From Torreya grandis (lineage: Eukaryota; Streptophyta; Pinopsida; Cupressales; Taxaceae): a stretch of DNA of 64,000 bases. Made by a program: the position numbers and the translations under genes. Location: assembly GCA_037957365.1 (NCBI GenBank), contig JARHVA010008422.1:62501-126500 (forward strand), given 5' to 3'. Under the pieces are notes generated by a model. That model did no database searches and was not told where the DNA came from. It saw only the letters and a program-made list of their open reading frames with translations. Positions 33,230-47,613 of the stretch are shown here, piece by piece. Each line of letters opens with the position of its first letter. Position 1 is the first letter of the stretch.

Positions 33230-34075
33230 GGTCTTAATTATATTTTTTTCCTACAGGAGCCAAAAGTTCATTTTTGTCTAAATATTTTGGTTCAATTTGT
33301 TCTTGTTGGGTTTGAAAAGGATGAAAAGGAAAATTTTCACTATCAACTTGTTAAAAAATATTCTAAGTGTTTTTTATATTCCATTTGTTCCTAAAAATAT
33401 TGAAATATTTATTTAGGTCCATGGGCTTGTTTACTTTATTCTTGAAACCACTAAAAAGACCAAAAATGTCTTGGAGTTTTTTGTTCAATTGTTCCACCTA
33501 TTCTTGAGAAAGGATATTTGTTTGTTTTGGTCTATGAAGGACCATTCACCATGTTCTCTCTATTCCCCAAACTACTAAAAGTCTTGTTTGGGTCTAGAAG
33601 GAGTTTTGTAAAGGTGTCCAATTTGTTATTAAAAAACATGAAAGGCCCAAAAAGGTCTATGTCAGCCCATTTAATTTCTTACTGTTGCTCCAATAAAGTG
33701 TGAAAAAACTTCTAAATAATTTTAAGGATTGTTTGATTTGTTCTACATGTCCCAAGAAGCACTAAAAGATCCAATTTTATCTACGTAATTTAAAAAAAAA
33801 AATTCCACCTATTGTTAAAAGACCCAAAATCTCTGATTTGGTTTGTAGAGTCCTTAATGAAGAATTCAATTTGTTCTCACATAAAGAAATTTTTTTGTTT
33901 GGGTCTTTCCAAACATGTTCATTATGTTCCATTCATTCCTAAGAAGCCCAAAATGCATGTATTATACAAAAAAAATATAGAAATTAGATTTTTGAATATT
34001 TTGGACCTAAAAAATCATTTCAATATGGTTTTATTTATTTCAAATCCTTCTAAGGAATATAAAATAAAGACCTAA
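33230..34075. repeat. degenerate tandem repeat
   Basis: Recurring loosely matched blocks combine a ttgttc-c/t-(a)nn, an aaaag(a/g)cc(c/a)aaa and a gtcttg(g/t)(t/a)gtttg segment, at about 33360, 33450, 33540, 33640, 33740, 33830 and 33935. The period is near 100 bp. Open frames 33518-33703 and 33812-34075 follow the repeat and are not credible genes. Confidence 0.4.
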
Positions 34076-37000
34076 TTCTCATTGTGACATAAAAACATGA
34101 ATTAGAGGAACGTGAGGCTGGTGAAATTTTTTCATCCAAACCTTTTATAAGAGCATTCATTCACCCTTTATTGACTTAGATTGTTAGGTATTCATATTAT
34201 AAAATATCATTGACATATTTTATGCAAACCATTGCTTATTCCTTGTATGTTACCTATGGTTTTTTTTGTGAAAGTGTTCTATTTATGTTCAAACATTAAG
34301 CTTGTTTGGATTAAAAGTGCACATTTCATACTCTTTTTTTCCTCATCAATATTTATGTTGTTGTAGTAAATCCTTTCATGTATTATCTCTTTATGAGTAT
34401 CATTAGTCATCCTTATTGTAACCACAAACACTTTCTCCTCTAGATCTACTATTTTACAAACTTGAAATCCCTTATAGGACTACCCTCCTAACAACCAAAT
34501 ATTAAAAAATGAAATTTGAATATCATGGTTATGAACCCATTTTTATTCCACATGTTGACATCTTGCATATCCATGATTCCCATGTTTGACATGTTGATAT
34601 GGAAGAATTATACACTGGAATCCAAAATGAAAAGAAAATTTTGATAGCCCAATGAATAATTTAAAGTAGACTTACAAATATAATTATTTTTACCATATGA
34701 TTGTAATGTAATAATTTGGTTCTTACATGTTTAAGATTATATGACTCAAATACCAAAACTATTAAATTATTGGATAATTTAATCATTGCACAAATAGATG
34801 GTGTTTACCTTAGTATTGTCTTTAGGATTCGTGCCCATGATGAATTGTTGAAATGAGTGAAATTATTGGTCAACAATGTTTTGATGAAAATAAATACTTT
34901 TTTATTAAGATGATCACTCAAAATTGGATCCATACACCAAGGAGGGGAGCATAAAAACTCCCTAAAGTCTTATTTAGAGATCATTTTAATGAATATCTAT
35001 CAAATATCATCACTCTTTTGAATAGATAATGGGATATGATGACACTAGATAATTTTAGAACTACATGTGCATGTTTATTAACATAATTTTCTAAGGTAAA
35101 AAACACATTGAATGGGGGTAGATAATCAGTGATAATTTACATGACCAACTTACCTATTTGGAGAAAAAATAATCTATATTCATGACTTCATAATTGTTTT
35201 TACAAAATTTTAGGCATGAAGTCATGGCCTAGGTTAACATCCAAAGGAAAATTAACCAATTCAAGTCAAATTTATGATTTTTATGATCAGATCACTTATG
35301 CAAAAAATAGAAAGAATTTCAGAAGAGTTAATGATGCATTCATAATGTTGTGAATCCCCACATTGAATGGTAACCTAGTCATGATAATCTCTCCATAAGC
35401 TACATCTTTGGTTAATAAATATGGTAGATATTTAATTTAATTTCACACACTCACTTATCTTAGAGTTGGGGGATTTGAGGGTTCTCATTTAATGTTTCCA
35501 AAGTATGCAAATGATAAGATTATTTTGATTGAATTGTGTCTACAATTGGGGGCAGTGCATAGAGTTTGACAAGATAGAAAAATATATCTGATCCCATTCC
35601 CAATTAGTCGTAGTTGTTATATTTTTAGTTTAATTGTATATTTTGTGAGCATTTTCATTTTTTAAGTTGGCAATGAATTTTATTTAAAAATGATGGATTT
35701 TAATAGATAATATTATGTCAAAAATAAACTAAAACTTGGGACTGAATATCATCATACTCAAGATCATCATAAGCCAAAACATGAAGATTATTAGGAATAT
35801 TAATAAGATTAATTTGAAGTTATAAAAAGAGATTATATGGAAATGAAAATATTTTAGTATTGAATGGGTCATAATATGTATGAATGTTGATGGACGCAAT
35901 ATGATTTATTAGGATTTCATAAATACCATTTAATTTATCTTTTTACTAATTAAAAGAAATAACTAATTTGAGGGAATGTATCAAATTTGTCATGCAAAGA
36001 TTATGGGATTGGTTCAATGATAGACTTGTAGAATAAATGACTATGAATCCATATAACAAAGGTGAATTCTTAAAGAATCATAATCCAAAGGTCATATTTT
36101 TAACATCTCAACCATGTACTCAAGTATATTCAAAAGGCCTAGGGAAGAATGATGGTCAAGGAAGAGGTGATGATGATGATGCCTCTAGAATAAAGGGTTT
36201 AAGATAACTTGTGGTGGTGATGAAAAACCAAGGAAAAAATTAATGTTTAAGAAGCCTAACCTTGATTCAACACATGTTAAACTAGAACTATTGTTTAAAT
36301 GTTGATTCCATGGGTTTTGATAACACTGTCTTGTTACAATTAGTTTATTCTCTATTCATTTTCACAAAAATTCCCATGGAAGGTTATTCCTTACATATTT
36401 AAAATACTCATAAACCTATTTATCTATCACCTTCTCCATCTCATTATAATTTTCCTCTACTTGTTCCACTGCCACCTCCTCATCCATATTCACCTCCCAA
36501 TATAGTTATCTTTACTAAATATTTAGTTGTTCCTAGGTATTCTAAGGTTTTAACTCAACTCACACTACCAAATATTCTCATTTCTCCTTAATAAAATGCT
36601 CTTGGTTCATAAGTGGTACCTTCTTCAAGAGGCTCATCTTCACCTTGGTTATAATAATAGGTCCCAAAGAAAATAAAATAAATTAAGGATATTGCACAAA
36701 TTTCGATGTTGTTGCATTTTTATTAAAACCTCTTATACCAAAGAAGGCTGAAGCAATTTTAAATTTCATGGTTTATTCTCCTAGAGATAGATATATATAA
36801 GCAATAAAGCCAATAGTAAATAAGAATGAAGATAAAAATACTCCTTCTAACTATAGTGTGACACGATTTGATATCAACAGATCACTAGCTAAAGGATATA
36901 TCAATATGTTGATAAAAAGAACAAAATAAAATAAACAAACTCAAGAATAACTCAAGGAATAGGTTCACACCATCTCTAAATATATAAATTTAATAATTTA

Positions 37001-37610
37001 AGAAGGTGACAATCACATAATTACTACACATTTAAAAATAATTTCTCCCATAAACATTAATAAAAATATAGATCGAGAGGCTATTGGAAAGCTTAGAAAG
37101 CATAAGAGTTATGATAAGGTAACAAAGAGTTGGGTTGAGAATGTTTTGGTGGATGGTCTCTATTTTATTGATGAAAATTGGAAAGAATATTCTTTAATGG
37201 AATTTGTTTAAAAAAAAATGTATCAATGAAGAGATTAATTTAATGACTAAATAAGAGGAACTATGGAACACTATGATCAAAGATTTATAAGAGATGGCTC
37301 TCATTGATAGTAAGATTATATTTTCATAACAATTTTTTAACATAGATGATATAAATCATTATGATTTATGGGTATAGAGTGTGGAAACTAGTAGTGTTAT
37401 AAGAGGTTAATAAATATCTACAAGATGATAACAAGATATGTTATGATTTCATGGGATATATTTAGGCTAATATCTTTGCCATTAATTATGATGTATTAAA
37501 ATAAAAGGATCAAACACCTTTATTAGATATAATATAAAGGGATAATTTGAATATATGATCAAATAATAAATTTTCAACATGAATAATTGCAATCTTAACA
37601 TGATGGATAA
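34076..37610. other. largely unassigned AT-rich region
   Basis: No LTR termini or retroelement motifs could be fixed. Weak plus-strand coding character appears around 36110-36670, with a proline-rich reading (PPPPYPYSPPN-like in one frame near 36470) and KYLVVPRYSKVLTQLTLPN. It also appears around 37075-37210 (DREAIGKLRKHKSYDKVTKS). These could be remains of a very old gag-like gene, but I cannot support that. Confidence 0.35.
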
Positions 37611-37615
37611 ATTGA

Positions 37616-37676
37616 TATATGTATGTATGTATGTACATACGTACATATGTATGTATGTATGTATGTATATATATGA
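37616..37676. repeat. (TATG)n / (GTAC) microsatellite
   Basis: atatgtatgtatgtatgtac, then atacgtacatatgtatg and so on, with partial self-complementarity. The Tyr/His-rich minus-strand ORFs at 37482-37716 come from this repeat. Confidence 0.85.
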
Positions 37677-38658
37677 GCCTCTTGAAAAACAATAAAAATT
37701 TACCAAACATCTTCAAGATGATGAATAAATTAATAAAATCCTAAGAGTATGGTTAACAAGGGTGAAAAATATTGTAATTATTAAACATGAAGCTATACCA
37801 ATGGTAGTTCATAAATACAAGGTATACATATTAAAAAGCTTACAAGATTAGCATCATCTAGAGTCAACTACAAACAAATCTTCTTAGATTTATCTCTATC
37901 TAGAATCTTTCTCTATAAATCTATTTCTGCATTGCACTTTTCATTAAAGTCTCATGTAACATTATAAAATTAAGTTACAATAATAAAATTATGATTTTAA
38001 CTGTAATATTTTTGAAAAGTAAACTAGAATGAAAATAAAAACTTAAAATAGGGAAGTTAGTTACTAGGTCATTACAAATATAGTTATGAAAAGTTTTGTT
38101 ATAAATATAAGTGTAATCCATTGCATAGGGTTTTTTTTATGGAAGATAATTTTTGACAAAGGAGAAGAAAAGAAAGATTTGTATTTTTTCTATAGGGAAT
38201 TAATTCAATTTTTTTATAAATATTTGTGTCTCTCAAGTTTAATGATGAATGCTTAAGCTACCTTTGAGTACTATGCAATCAATTCTCTCTTTTTTTTTTT
38301 GCAAAATTGTTAAATTATTTTTATTATAAATGTGATAAATATTAATTAATATATTTATTTACTTAATTAATTCATGTCTTTTTCTAATGCCAAGTAAAAT
38401 CCTAATAAAAAATTAGTATAACTTTATATTTATTTTTATCCTAAGATACAAAGATTTTCTATGGAACTATGTTTCTCTAAAATTATTTAATGATGTCTTC
38501 ATTCACTCATTTAATGTATGTAATTATCTCTTATTGGGGTTATCTAGCTAAGATCTATACTTATATCTTTTAACCTTCTATTTTTTTCTTTTCTTTCTTC
38601 TCTATTCTTCAAAAAATTCCCTCATTTTCTCTCATTTCATTCTTTTCTAGTGTTCTAT
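37677..38658. other. unassigned AT-rich flank of element E
   Basis: AT-rich sequence including oligo-T (38290-38300). Pyrimidine-rich just before the LTR of E. No gene seen. Confidence 0.5.
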
Positions 38659-39891
38659 TGTTTTAAACTTTTAGGGTTTTACTATGTAAATCCTAAGTTA
38701 TATTAAAGGGATGGGTCTATTATTAATCTAGAAAAAATTGGAATTTATTGATTTTATGGAGGTTTCCAAAAATAGTAAATATAAGGAGAAGGGGGACTTA
38801 TCTAGATGTACAAAGAGTTTTTTGAGGACCTGAGTACTAGAGATGGATGAGTAGACATAGATGAATATTTCATCTATTGATTATTTTTTGAGACCTAGTT
38901 TCAAATAGTATCACCCCCTTTAGGATAGTTGTGCCATGCAGTACTAATATCCAATTATGGTGCTAGTGTCCTTCTTGTAGTGACTATCTATAACTTTCAT
39001 GGAAGTTGTGGGAGTTCTTCAGGGTCTTATAGGTGATTTTGTATTATGTGGGGTTTCATCTATGTCATTGTTTTAACTGATTATTCTCCAAAACTCTAAT
39101 GAATACCTATACACATGCAAAAATAAACTAATCAAATGTAAAAGGAAAGGAAAAACTAGTCTATGAGATGTTATGATCATGAAAATTAGAACCTTTATTA
39201 TCCTGGCCATTGCCTACATTAACCCCAATGTTATGGTTCTCACATTGCATGTAGTTCTCCCTTAGGGAACATGCACCATCAACTTGAATGGTATGCTAGA
39301 ATTAATTTTACATAGGGACTTATTTGATAAAGCATGCAAATGTATAGTGTGAAAGCTGAGTAGTATGTAGAGCATTTTAGATATACTATTAGTTCATTTT
39401 ATGTAAATAAGTGTCAAAATAGTAAGTTTTAGATGTAAAATGCCTTGTGAGGCTCTTTAGATAATAGGATATTTATTTGGAATATAATACCTTGTTCCTA
39501 GCTGATAAGTCATGAATAAGATATAAAAAACATAAGAAAAGGGTCATGAAGGGGTTAAGACTCAAACATGGGTGAAAGGTCCCATCAGACACTGAAGCCA
39601 AAAGGGGACAATAGGTCCATGTGGTACTACTATCTTGAAAGTGGTGCTAATGTCCTAAGGCTTAGAACAAATAAAAATTTATAGATGTTAGGTTAAAGAC
39701 CCATAAGACTAGAAAAAGGTGACCTATGACTACTAGGGGCATCAAAAAGAGGGAAAATAAGACATAAGAAAGATCAAAATTACCAAGATGACCATGCGAA
39801 CAAGGATTATAACCATCACTAAGACCCTTGTGTGAAAAAGAAAAAAAAGATATAATACTTGTGGTTGCTTGACCAAATTAGGGTGTTTACA
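38659..39891 (-). repeat. element E 3' LTR (left)
   Basis: It begins tgttttaaacttttaggg and ends gggtgtttaca in plus-strand reading, co-linear with 47614-48846. Shared landmarks are actatgtaaatc, gagttttttgagga, ggtgctagtgtcc and ataagaaagat. Confidence 0.85.
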
Positions 39892-39904
39892 TTTCCCCCC
39901 TTTT
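39892..39904 (-). promoter_or_regulatory. element E polypurine tract
   Basis: On the minus strand it reads aaaaggggggaaa, directly adjoining the LTR start tgtaaacacc. It fixes the element's orientation. Confidence 0.75.
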
Positions 39905-40084
39905 ATTCTAGTAATTTAATGAAATGGAATTATTATAGTAAAATAAAATAGAAATGCATAGCTATAATTACTTGTGTGAATATAATATGAATTTGGCCCA
40001 CTTCTTGTTTAGAGAAGTAGATGAGAATTGGAGTGTAATATGTGAAAGTAATCATATGATGTAAATGCCCCCATACTAAAACTA

Positions 40085-40385
40085 AGTGTGTAAAGTGAAT
40101 GCATGGAGAAATAAGACTCACTTGTTTTCACCCTGAATCAGAGTACTGTAAACTAAAGGTGTGGATAAATAAGGCTTACTTATCCCCTCCCTAAATCTAA
40201 GTATGTAAAATGAAGATATGGAGAAATAAGGCTCATTTTCCTCCACTCTAAATCTATGTAAACTGAAGGTGTGGAGAAATAAGGCTCACTTACCCTAACT
40301 CTAAATATGAGTGTGTAAATCGAAGGTGTGTAAAAACAAGGCTTTTTTTCCCCCACTTTGAATTTGAGTGTGTAAACTAGGTCTG
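40085..40385. repeat. 57-bp tandem repeat (five copies)
   Basis: The core ggagaaataaggctcact recurs at about 40106, 40164, 40221, 40274 and 40331, spacing 53-58 bp. The minus ORFs 39933-40121 and 40180-40404 reflect it as a 19-residue repeat (SLISPYLHFTYLDLGRG-like). Coding is not otherwise supported. Confidence 0.75.
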
Positions 40386-40559
40386 GTGTAATGCTATGGA
40401 TCAACCACTATAGACAACCTTGTGACCCAAACTAGTGAAAACTTAGTGATGATATTGGTGATAATACAAGTGTAAATTGATAAATCTAAATATGGGGATC
40501 AAGAATGTGTGCTCTACATCATGCCCCCTAATCCTGATATCTGAGTGATGTAGATGTGT

Positions 40560-41045
40560 ATGAATATCTAAATAAACTAGTATACCTATGTTAAATATAC
40601 ATATTTATGTAGTGTACATCTAAATACTTATGTAAACCTACATAAACCTATGTATACTTGTATGTCTATATATCTAGAAATATGTGAAAACCTATGTATA
40701 CATATGCATTTGTATCTTTGAAAATATGTGTATCTGAATTCCTATGTAAACTTATGTAGACGTATTTGTATATATATATATGAATAAGTTATGCATGTAA
40801 ATGCTTGTGAAAACCTATGTAAACCTATGTGTCTGTATATATGAATTTTCTATGCATCTGAATGCCTATGTAAACTTGTGTAGACCTATATGTCTATATC
40901 TATAAAAATATTTGCATTTAAATTCCTATATAAAACTATGTAGACCTACATGCCTGTATCTCTAAAAATATGTGACTCAATATGTTTCTGTAAACTCGTG
41001 TGTCTAAAAATTTGAATGTAACTATGTATGTATAAATTAATCTAT
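40560..41045. repeat. about 60-bp degenerate tandem repeat
   Basis: Repeated cctatgtaaac...tgtagacctatatgtctgtat...gaaaatatgtg units, at about 40621, 40690, 40741, 40814, 40865 and 40925. It is separate in sequence from the 57-bp array next to it. Confidence 0.7.
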
Positions 41046-41050
41046 GTATA

Positions 41051-41064
41051 TTTTCCCCCCTTTT
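41051..41064 (-). promoter_or_regulatory. second polypurine-tract-like run in element E
   Basis: The minus strand reads aaaaggggggaaaa, nearly identical to the LTR-adjacent tract 1.15 kb away. The two tracts bracket the two tandem-repeat blocks. Confidence 0.5.
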
Positions 41065-41960
41065 GGTGAGAGATCTAAGACTGTGATGATGATATGTAAC
41101 CAAACATGGTAATGATATATTGTACTAGTGTTATTTGATAATTATAATGTTGTATTAGGTTTGAATAATGTATTGATTTTGTCAGAGTTCATAGTTTAGT
41201 GTGTATTTGGATAGGTACTTGGTCTATTGTATTTTTAATATAATGTGACTATTTTTTTTTTTAGGTTTTATAATGATGAAGGGATTGGTTTAACCAATAT
41301 GGGACATAACATATCGGTATCAAGTCCTATGTGCAATAAACAGTTCACAAATCAGAGCTACAATTTTTTGAGATATGATAATAACAAGAGAGTTTTATTA
41401 ATTAGTGGAATTAGTTCTTAGGGGTAACCTTAATATGGTGTAATTGATTAATTTATGACTTAAATAGGTCATTTTAAATCATTGAAAATTCATTTGCATC
41501 ATTTGAGTGGGAAGAATTTTGAATCTGAGAGAGAAACATGTCATGGAGATGAGATGCTAGTTTATCACACTATGAAGAGGTCAAGGCATGGATTTAGGAT
41601 AAGGAAGAGGTTTTCCTAGTAATGGAATCATAATTTTCCTAATTTTTATCATTTTTTTTTCCTTTTTTCTATTTTTTCTAGAAAAAGACTATTTTTGGCC
41701 TATTATGGAGAAGTTGGTTCTAGTTTCCTATTATGAGAGATAATGTCTAGATACTAGCACTATTGTCTGGAGTGTGGTTCTATTATCCAGTGCCACTATC
41801 CTCTAGATAGTGATAGTTTCTAGTAGGTCCCAAATATGGTGATCAACATTGTTGACTAATTTTTAATTCCTATTTTTATTTATTGGTTTTAGTGTTATTT
41901 TATTGATGTTAGATTTGGTTGTAATTTTGTAGGTTGGTCCCCATATGAGGGAGTTATATA
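41065..41960. other. spacer of element E
   Basis: No domain found. Near 41720-41820 are repeats of the kind ctagatactagcactattgt / ccagtgccactatcc, like the ggtgctagtgtcc repeats in E's LTR. Confidence 0.4.
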
Positions 41961-41969
41961 TAGGTAAGA

Positions 41970-43705
41970 TGATGAAGACTATATAGGGTTGGTCCATGTC
42001 TAATGTTGAGATAGAGGTGTTAGAGGGAAGCAATATGATATGCTACTTTCTTAGATCCTATGCCCTAGGATAAACATATGATCACTGCACTATGTGAGAG
42101 GTGGAATGCAAACATGTGTACATTCTAGCTACCTATAGGTGAGATGACTATGACATTGGAAAATGTCTATTAGATCCTATAGTTGCCAATCTCTAGGCAA
42201 TGGGTTATATTATAGGAGGCTAGTGGTCCTTGATCTATATAATGAGCATTTAATTACTTATCTACCATGGCGGTGGGGACTCATTACTTAGGGAGTCAAA
42301 GTGACATTTTTTTGACCATTATTTTAATGGCCAATGTTCTATGATTACATAAATTTATAGTTGTGTTGTTGTCATCATTTATTATCATGGATGGGAGTTG
42401 TGTCTCTATTTCATAAAAGAAGCATGAGATAGTTTATGACATTAAGCATCATATAACCATATACTCATGGGGTTATACCATGCTAGCTCATTTATATAAG
42501 GACCTATAACACTTTACACAAGAGATGAGTGGTGGGGTATTAGTTCATCGACACCATTACATTATTGGGCATATGATCACATAGTTGTGAGTAGGCCAGT
42601 GGCATATTCATGGGATGGATGTGCCCATAAACATGTATTTAAAGAGAGATGGACTAGGATAGGGCATGCTCTGAGGAGGATTAATATATATTTTTGGCAA
42701 TTACTAGATATTTTGAGAGTAGAGGATATCATCTGGAGACCCTATGGGGGCTATTAGGGGTGGCCTAAGGATAGTGCATAGTTGAGGCATATTCAAGTTA
42801 GATTTTAGATACATGATTAGTGGGATATTGTATATAAATGATTTTAGTATAAGATGGTTACCTGATAATTTAGTGTTGTATAGGATGTGCCCCTAGCAAT
42901 TGTAATGTGGTTGAGGAGTTCTCAGGTTCATACAAGGTGAAGTAGTAGGCTGAGGCCATATATTATTGATATAACTCATATGCCAATGACAAAGTGTGAT
43001 CTAGAGATTAAGGTACCAAATGTGGATGATGTTGGAATGACTAATGCCTACCCAACTAAGTGGAGTGAGCATATATGGAAACCTATGTTCCTTAGAGATG
43101 GGTTGATCATATAGGAGATACTATATGTAGAGCTCCTGAGGGTTGTTGATGGTACATTAGATAGTTGGTTTGTATGCTCTTCATAATTTTGATCATGTGT
43201 TTTGATATAATATAATTAATATGAATTGTATGGATAATTATAGGTGTAAGAAATGATGAGTATTAGGAGGTCAAAATTGAGTTGGTGTTGTATGAGTTGA
43301 CATGGCATATTCTAGATGATGTTGTAGATGATGGATTGGTAGAGAAGGCCACCAATGTAGATGGAATGCATGATCATTTGTTTAATCATGTAATGATAGT
43401 GATTATGGAAATCAAGTTTGTAGCAGTAGATAGGGATGAGCTATGTGTAGAGATGTAGAGGCAGACCATGCCCTCTCTTGATGCTCTAGGTGGGGTGAGT
43501 AATCATATAGTAGATGACTACATATGAGTTCAATGGGAGTATATCGAGTGTAGGGATGAGCTTGAAATGTACTAGGAGAGAGACTAGGTGCAACCATATA
43601 TTGAGGTCTTATAGAGATATTGGGGCCTCTAGTTCTAGTTTTGATGTGTCTAATAGTGAGTGTGAGGGAGTGAGTCCCAAAATTCATGTTCAAACCATTG
43701 AGTGA
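41970..43705 (+). pseudogene. plant mobile domain (PMD) pseudogene, MAIN/MAIL1-like
   Basis: PMD proteins (Arabidopsis MAIN, MAIL1 and relatives) act in nuclear gene and transposon silencing. The domain also occurs in mobile elements. Reading at 42084-42170: TALCERWNANMCTF, then a stop, then LPIGEMTMTLENV, the hallmark ALxERWxxxTxTFHLPxGEMTxTLxDV. Later RWTRIGHALRRINIYFWQLL, then RVEDIIWRPYGG (about 42643-42751), and KCDLEIKVPNVDDVGMTNAY (about 42985) continue the domain to about 43167. A likely intron 43168-43243 (gtttgt...attatag) precedes a second coding-like exon, partly open at 43514-43705. Many stops fall at Gln or Trp codons. It lies antisense to its host element E. Capture by E and independent insertion are both possible. 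Confidence 0.7.
43168..43243 (+). other. candidate intron in the PMD pseudogene
   Basis: GT at 43168 and AG at 43242-43243, AT-rich, 76 bp. It splits two coding-like stretches. It argues for a genomic gene origin rather than pure copying from spliced RNA. Confidence 0.4.
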
Positions 43706-43738
43706 TGCATCATATTTGTATTGAAATGATGTTTTGAG

Positions 43739-43741
<3 letters not shown>

Positions 43742-43793
<52 letters not shown>
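43742..43793. repeat. (TA)n microsatellite
   Basis: About 26 uninterrupted TA units just downstream of the PMD remnant. Confidence 0.95.
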
Positions 43794-43795
<2 letters not shown>

Positions 43796-44214
43796 TTATT
43801 GTTTAATTTTTCATTGTGTATTAACATCTAGATATGTTTATATTATATAATTTATTATGCATTTAGATTTGTTTGATTTTTTTAAATGTTGATTTTGTAA
43901 TTTTATTTTTTTGGAGTAATGTTAAGTGATTTGTATATGTATTATGAATGTTTTTAGGCATATTTGTAAGATATTTAACTTTTTATGTCTCATAAGATGG
44001 TTTCATGTATAACATGTGATGGTTAGATGCCCTATTTTAATGCAAATGGCATAGAGAACCAATGACCATATTGTTCATGCTATGTTGTTTTAGACATAGA
44101 GTGTGAAATTAAAGATGCATGTGATGCACTACTAGTGCATAACTATGTAGACTTTGATGCAAAAATATTGATTGGTTGACACTCTAAAACTACACTCTAA
44201 ATTGTATGATTTAT
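43794..44214. other. unassigned element E interior
   Basis: AT-rich, no motif seen on either strand. Confidence 0.45.
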
Positions 44215-44470
44215 TGTAAATATTTTTATTAGTTTGCATACTGAAGTTGAGTTATGATCTCTATTATGATTTCTATATATATATTTAATGGTTGTTGAAT
44301 CAAAACAATGCCCTTGGATTGATAATTATTCCAAAATATTTTAATTGGTGTGCACACTAGAGGTGTATTTTGAGATCTATAATTATTTCCAAATATTTTG
44401 ATTGGTGTTTGTACCAAAATTATGCTTTTGGATCTATAATTTTCCCAAATATCTTAGTTTTCATATGCAT
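44215..44470. repeat. about 60-bp degenerate tandem repeat
   Basis: Four diverged units of tccaaa-tattttgattggtgtgcac and gccttggatctataatta, near 44220, 44270, 44330 and 44390. The minus ORF 44229-44417 mirrors this as a repeated peptide (TPIKIFGNNYRSQ / TPIKIFWNNYQSK). It is not otherwise gene-like. Confidence 0.6.
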
Positions 44471-44479
44471 TGAAAGTAT

Positions 44480-47217
<2,738 letters not shown>

Positions 47218-47600
47218 TTTAAAGTTGCTAAAGAAGATAGTGTAAATAATGAATAATAAACACACAAGAGGTAGAATATAATTTAACATAAGTATATGTG
47301 CAATGTGTGATGTCGAACAAAGTTTGTGATATAAAATAGGATTATTATTGAAACCCTAATTGTTAATGGTTGTGTGTATAGGGGCATAGTATGTGGATCT
47401 AGGGTTTTGATTTAGGGCTGTGTTGGAAATATTTAAATTAAATTAAATAAATAAAATCTTAGTATAGGATTAATTAAATTAGCTAGGTTAATTCAAAAAA
47501 TAAAAAAATCATTTTTTTGTAACCCTAATTTAATGTGAAAAATGTAGAGAAGGTAAACCCTAAGGAAAATTAGGGTTTTAAAATAATATATGAACTAAGA

Positions 47601-47613
47601 TGGGTTCACCAAA
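47601..47613 (-). promoter_or_regulatory. element E primer-binding-site-like sequence
   Basis: The minus strand reads tttggtgaaccca directly inside the right LTR, matching the element A site at 2291. The tRNA was not identified. Confidence 0.45.

Noticed and set aside
37482..37716. Two overlapping Tyr/His/Ile-rich minus-strand ORFs
   Set aside because: Produced by the TATG microsatellite.
39933..41045. CRISPR-like repeat array
   Set aside because: Units are contiguous and degenerate without unique spacers, and this is plant nuclear DNA.
43412..43693. 93-residue minus-strand ORF
   Set aside because: Antisense to the second exon of the PMD pseudogene, compositionally plain.
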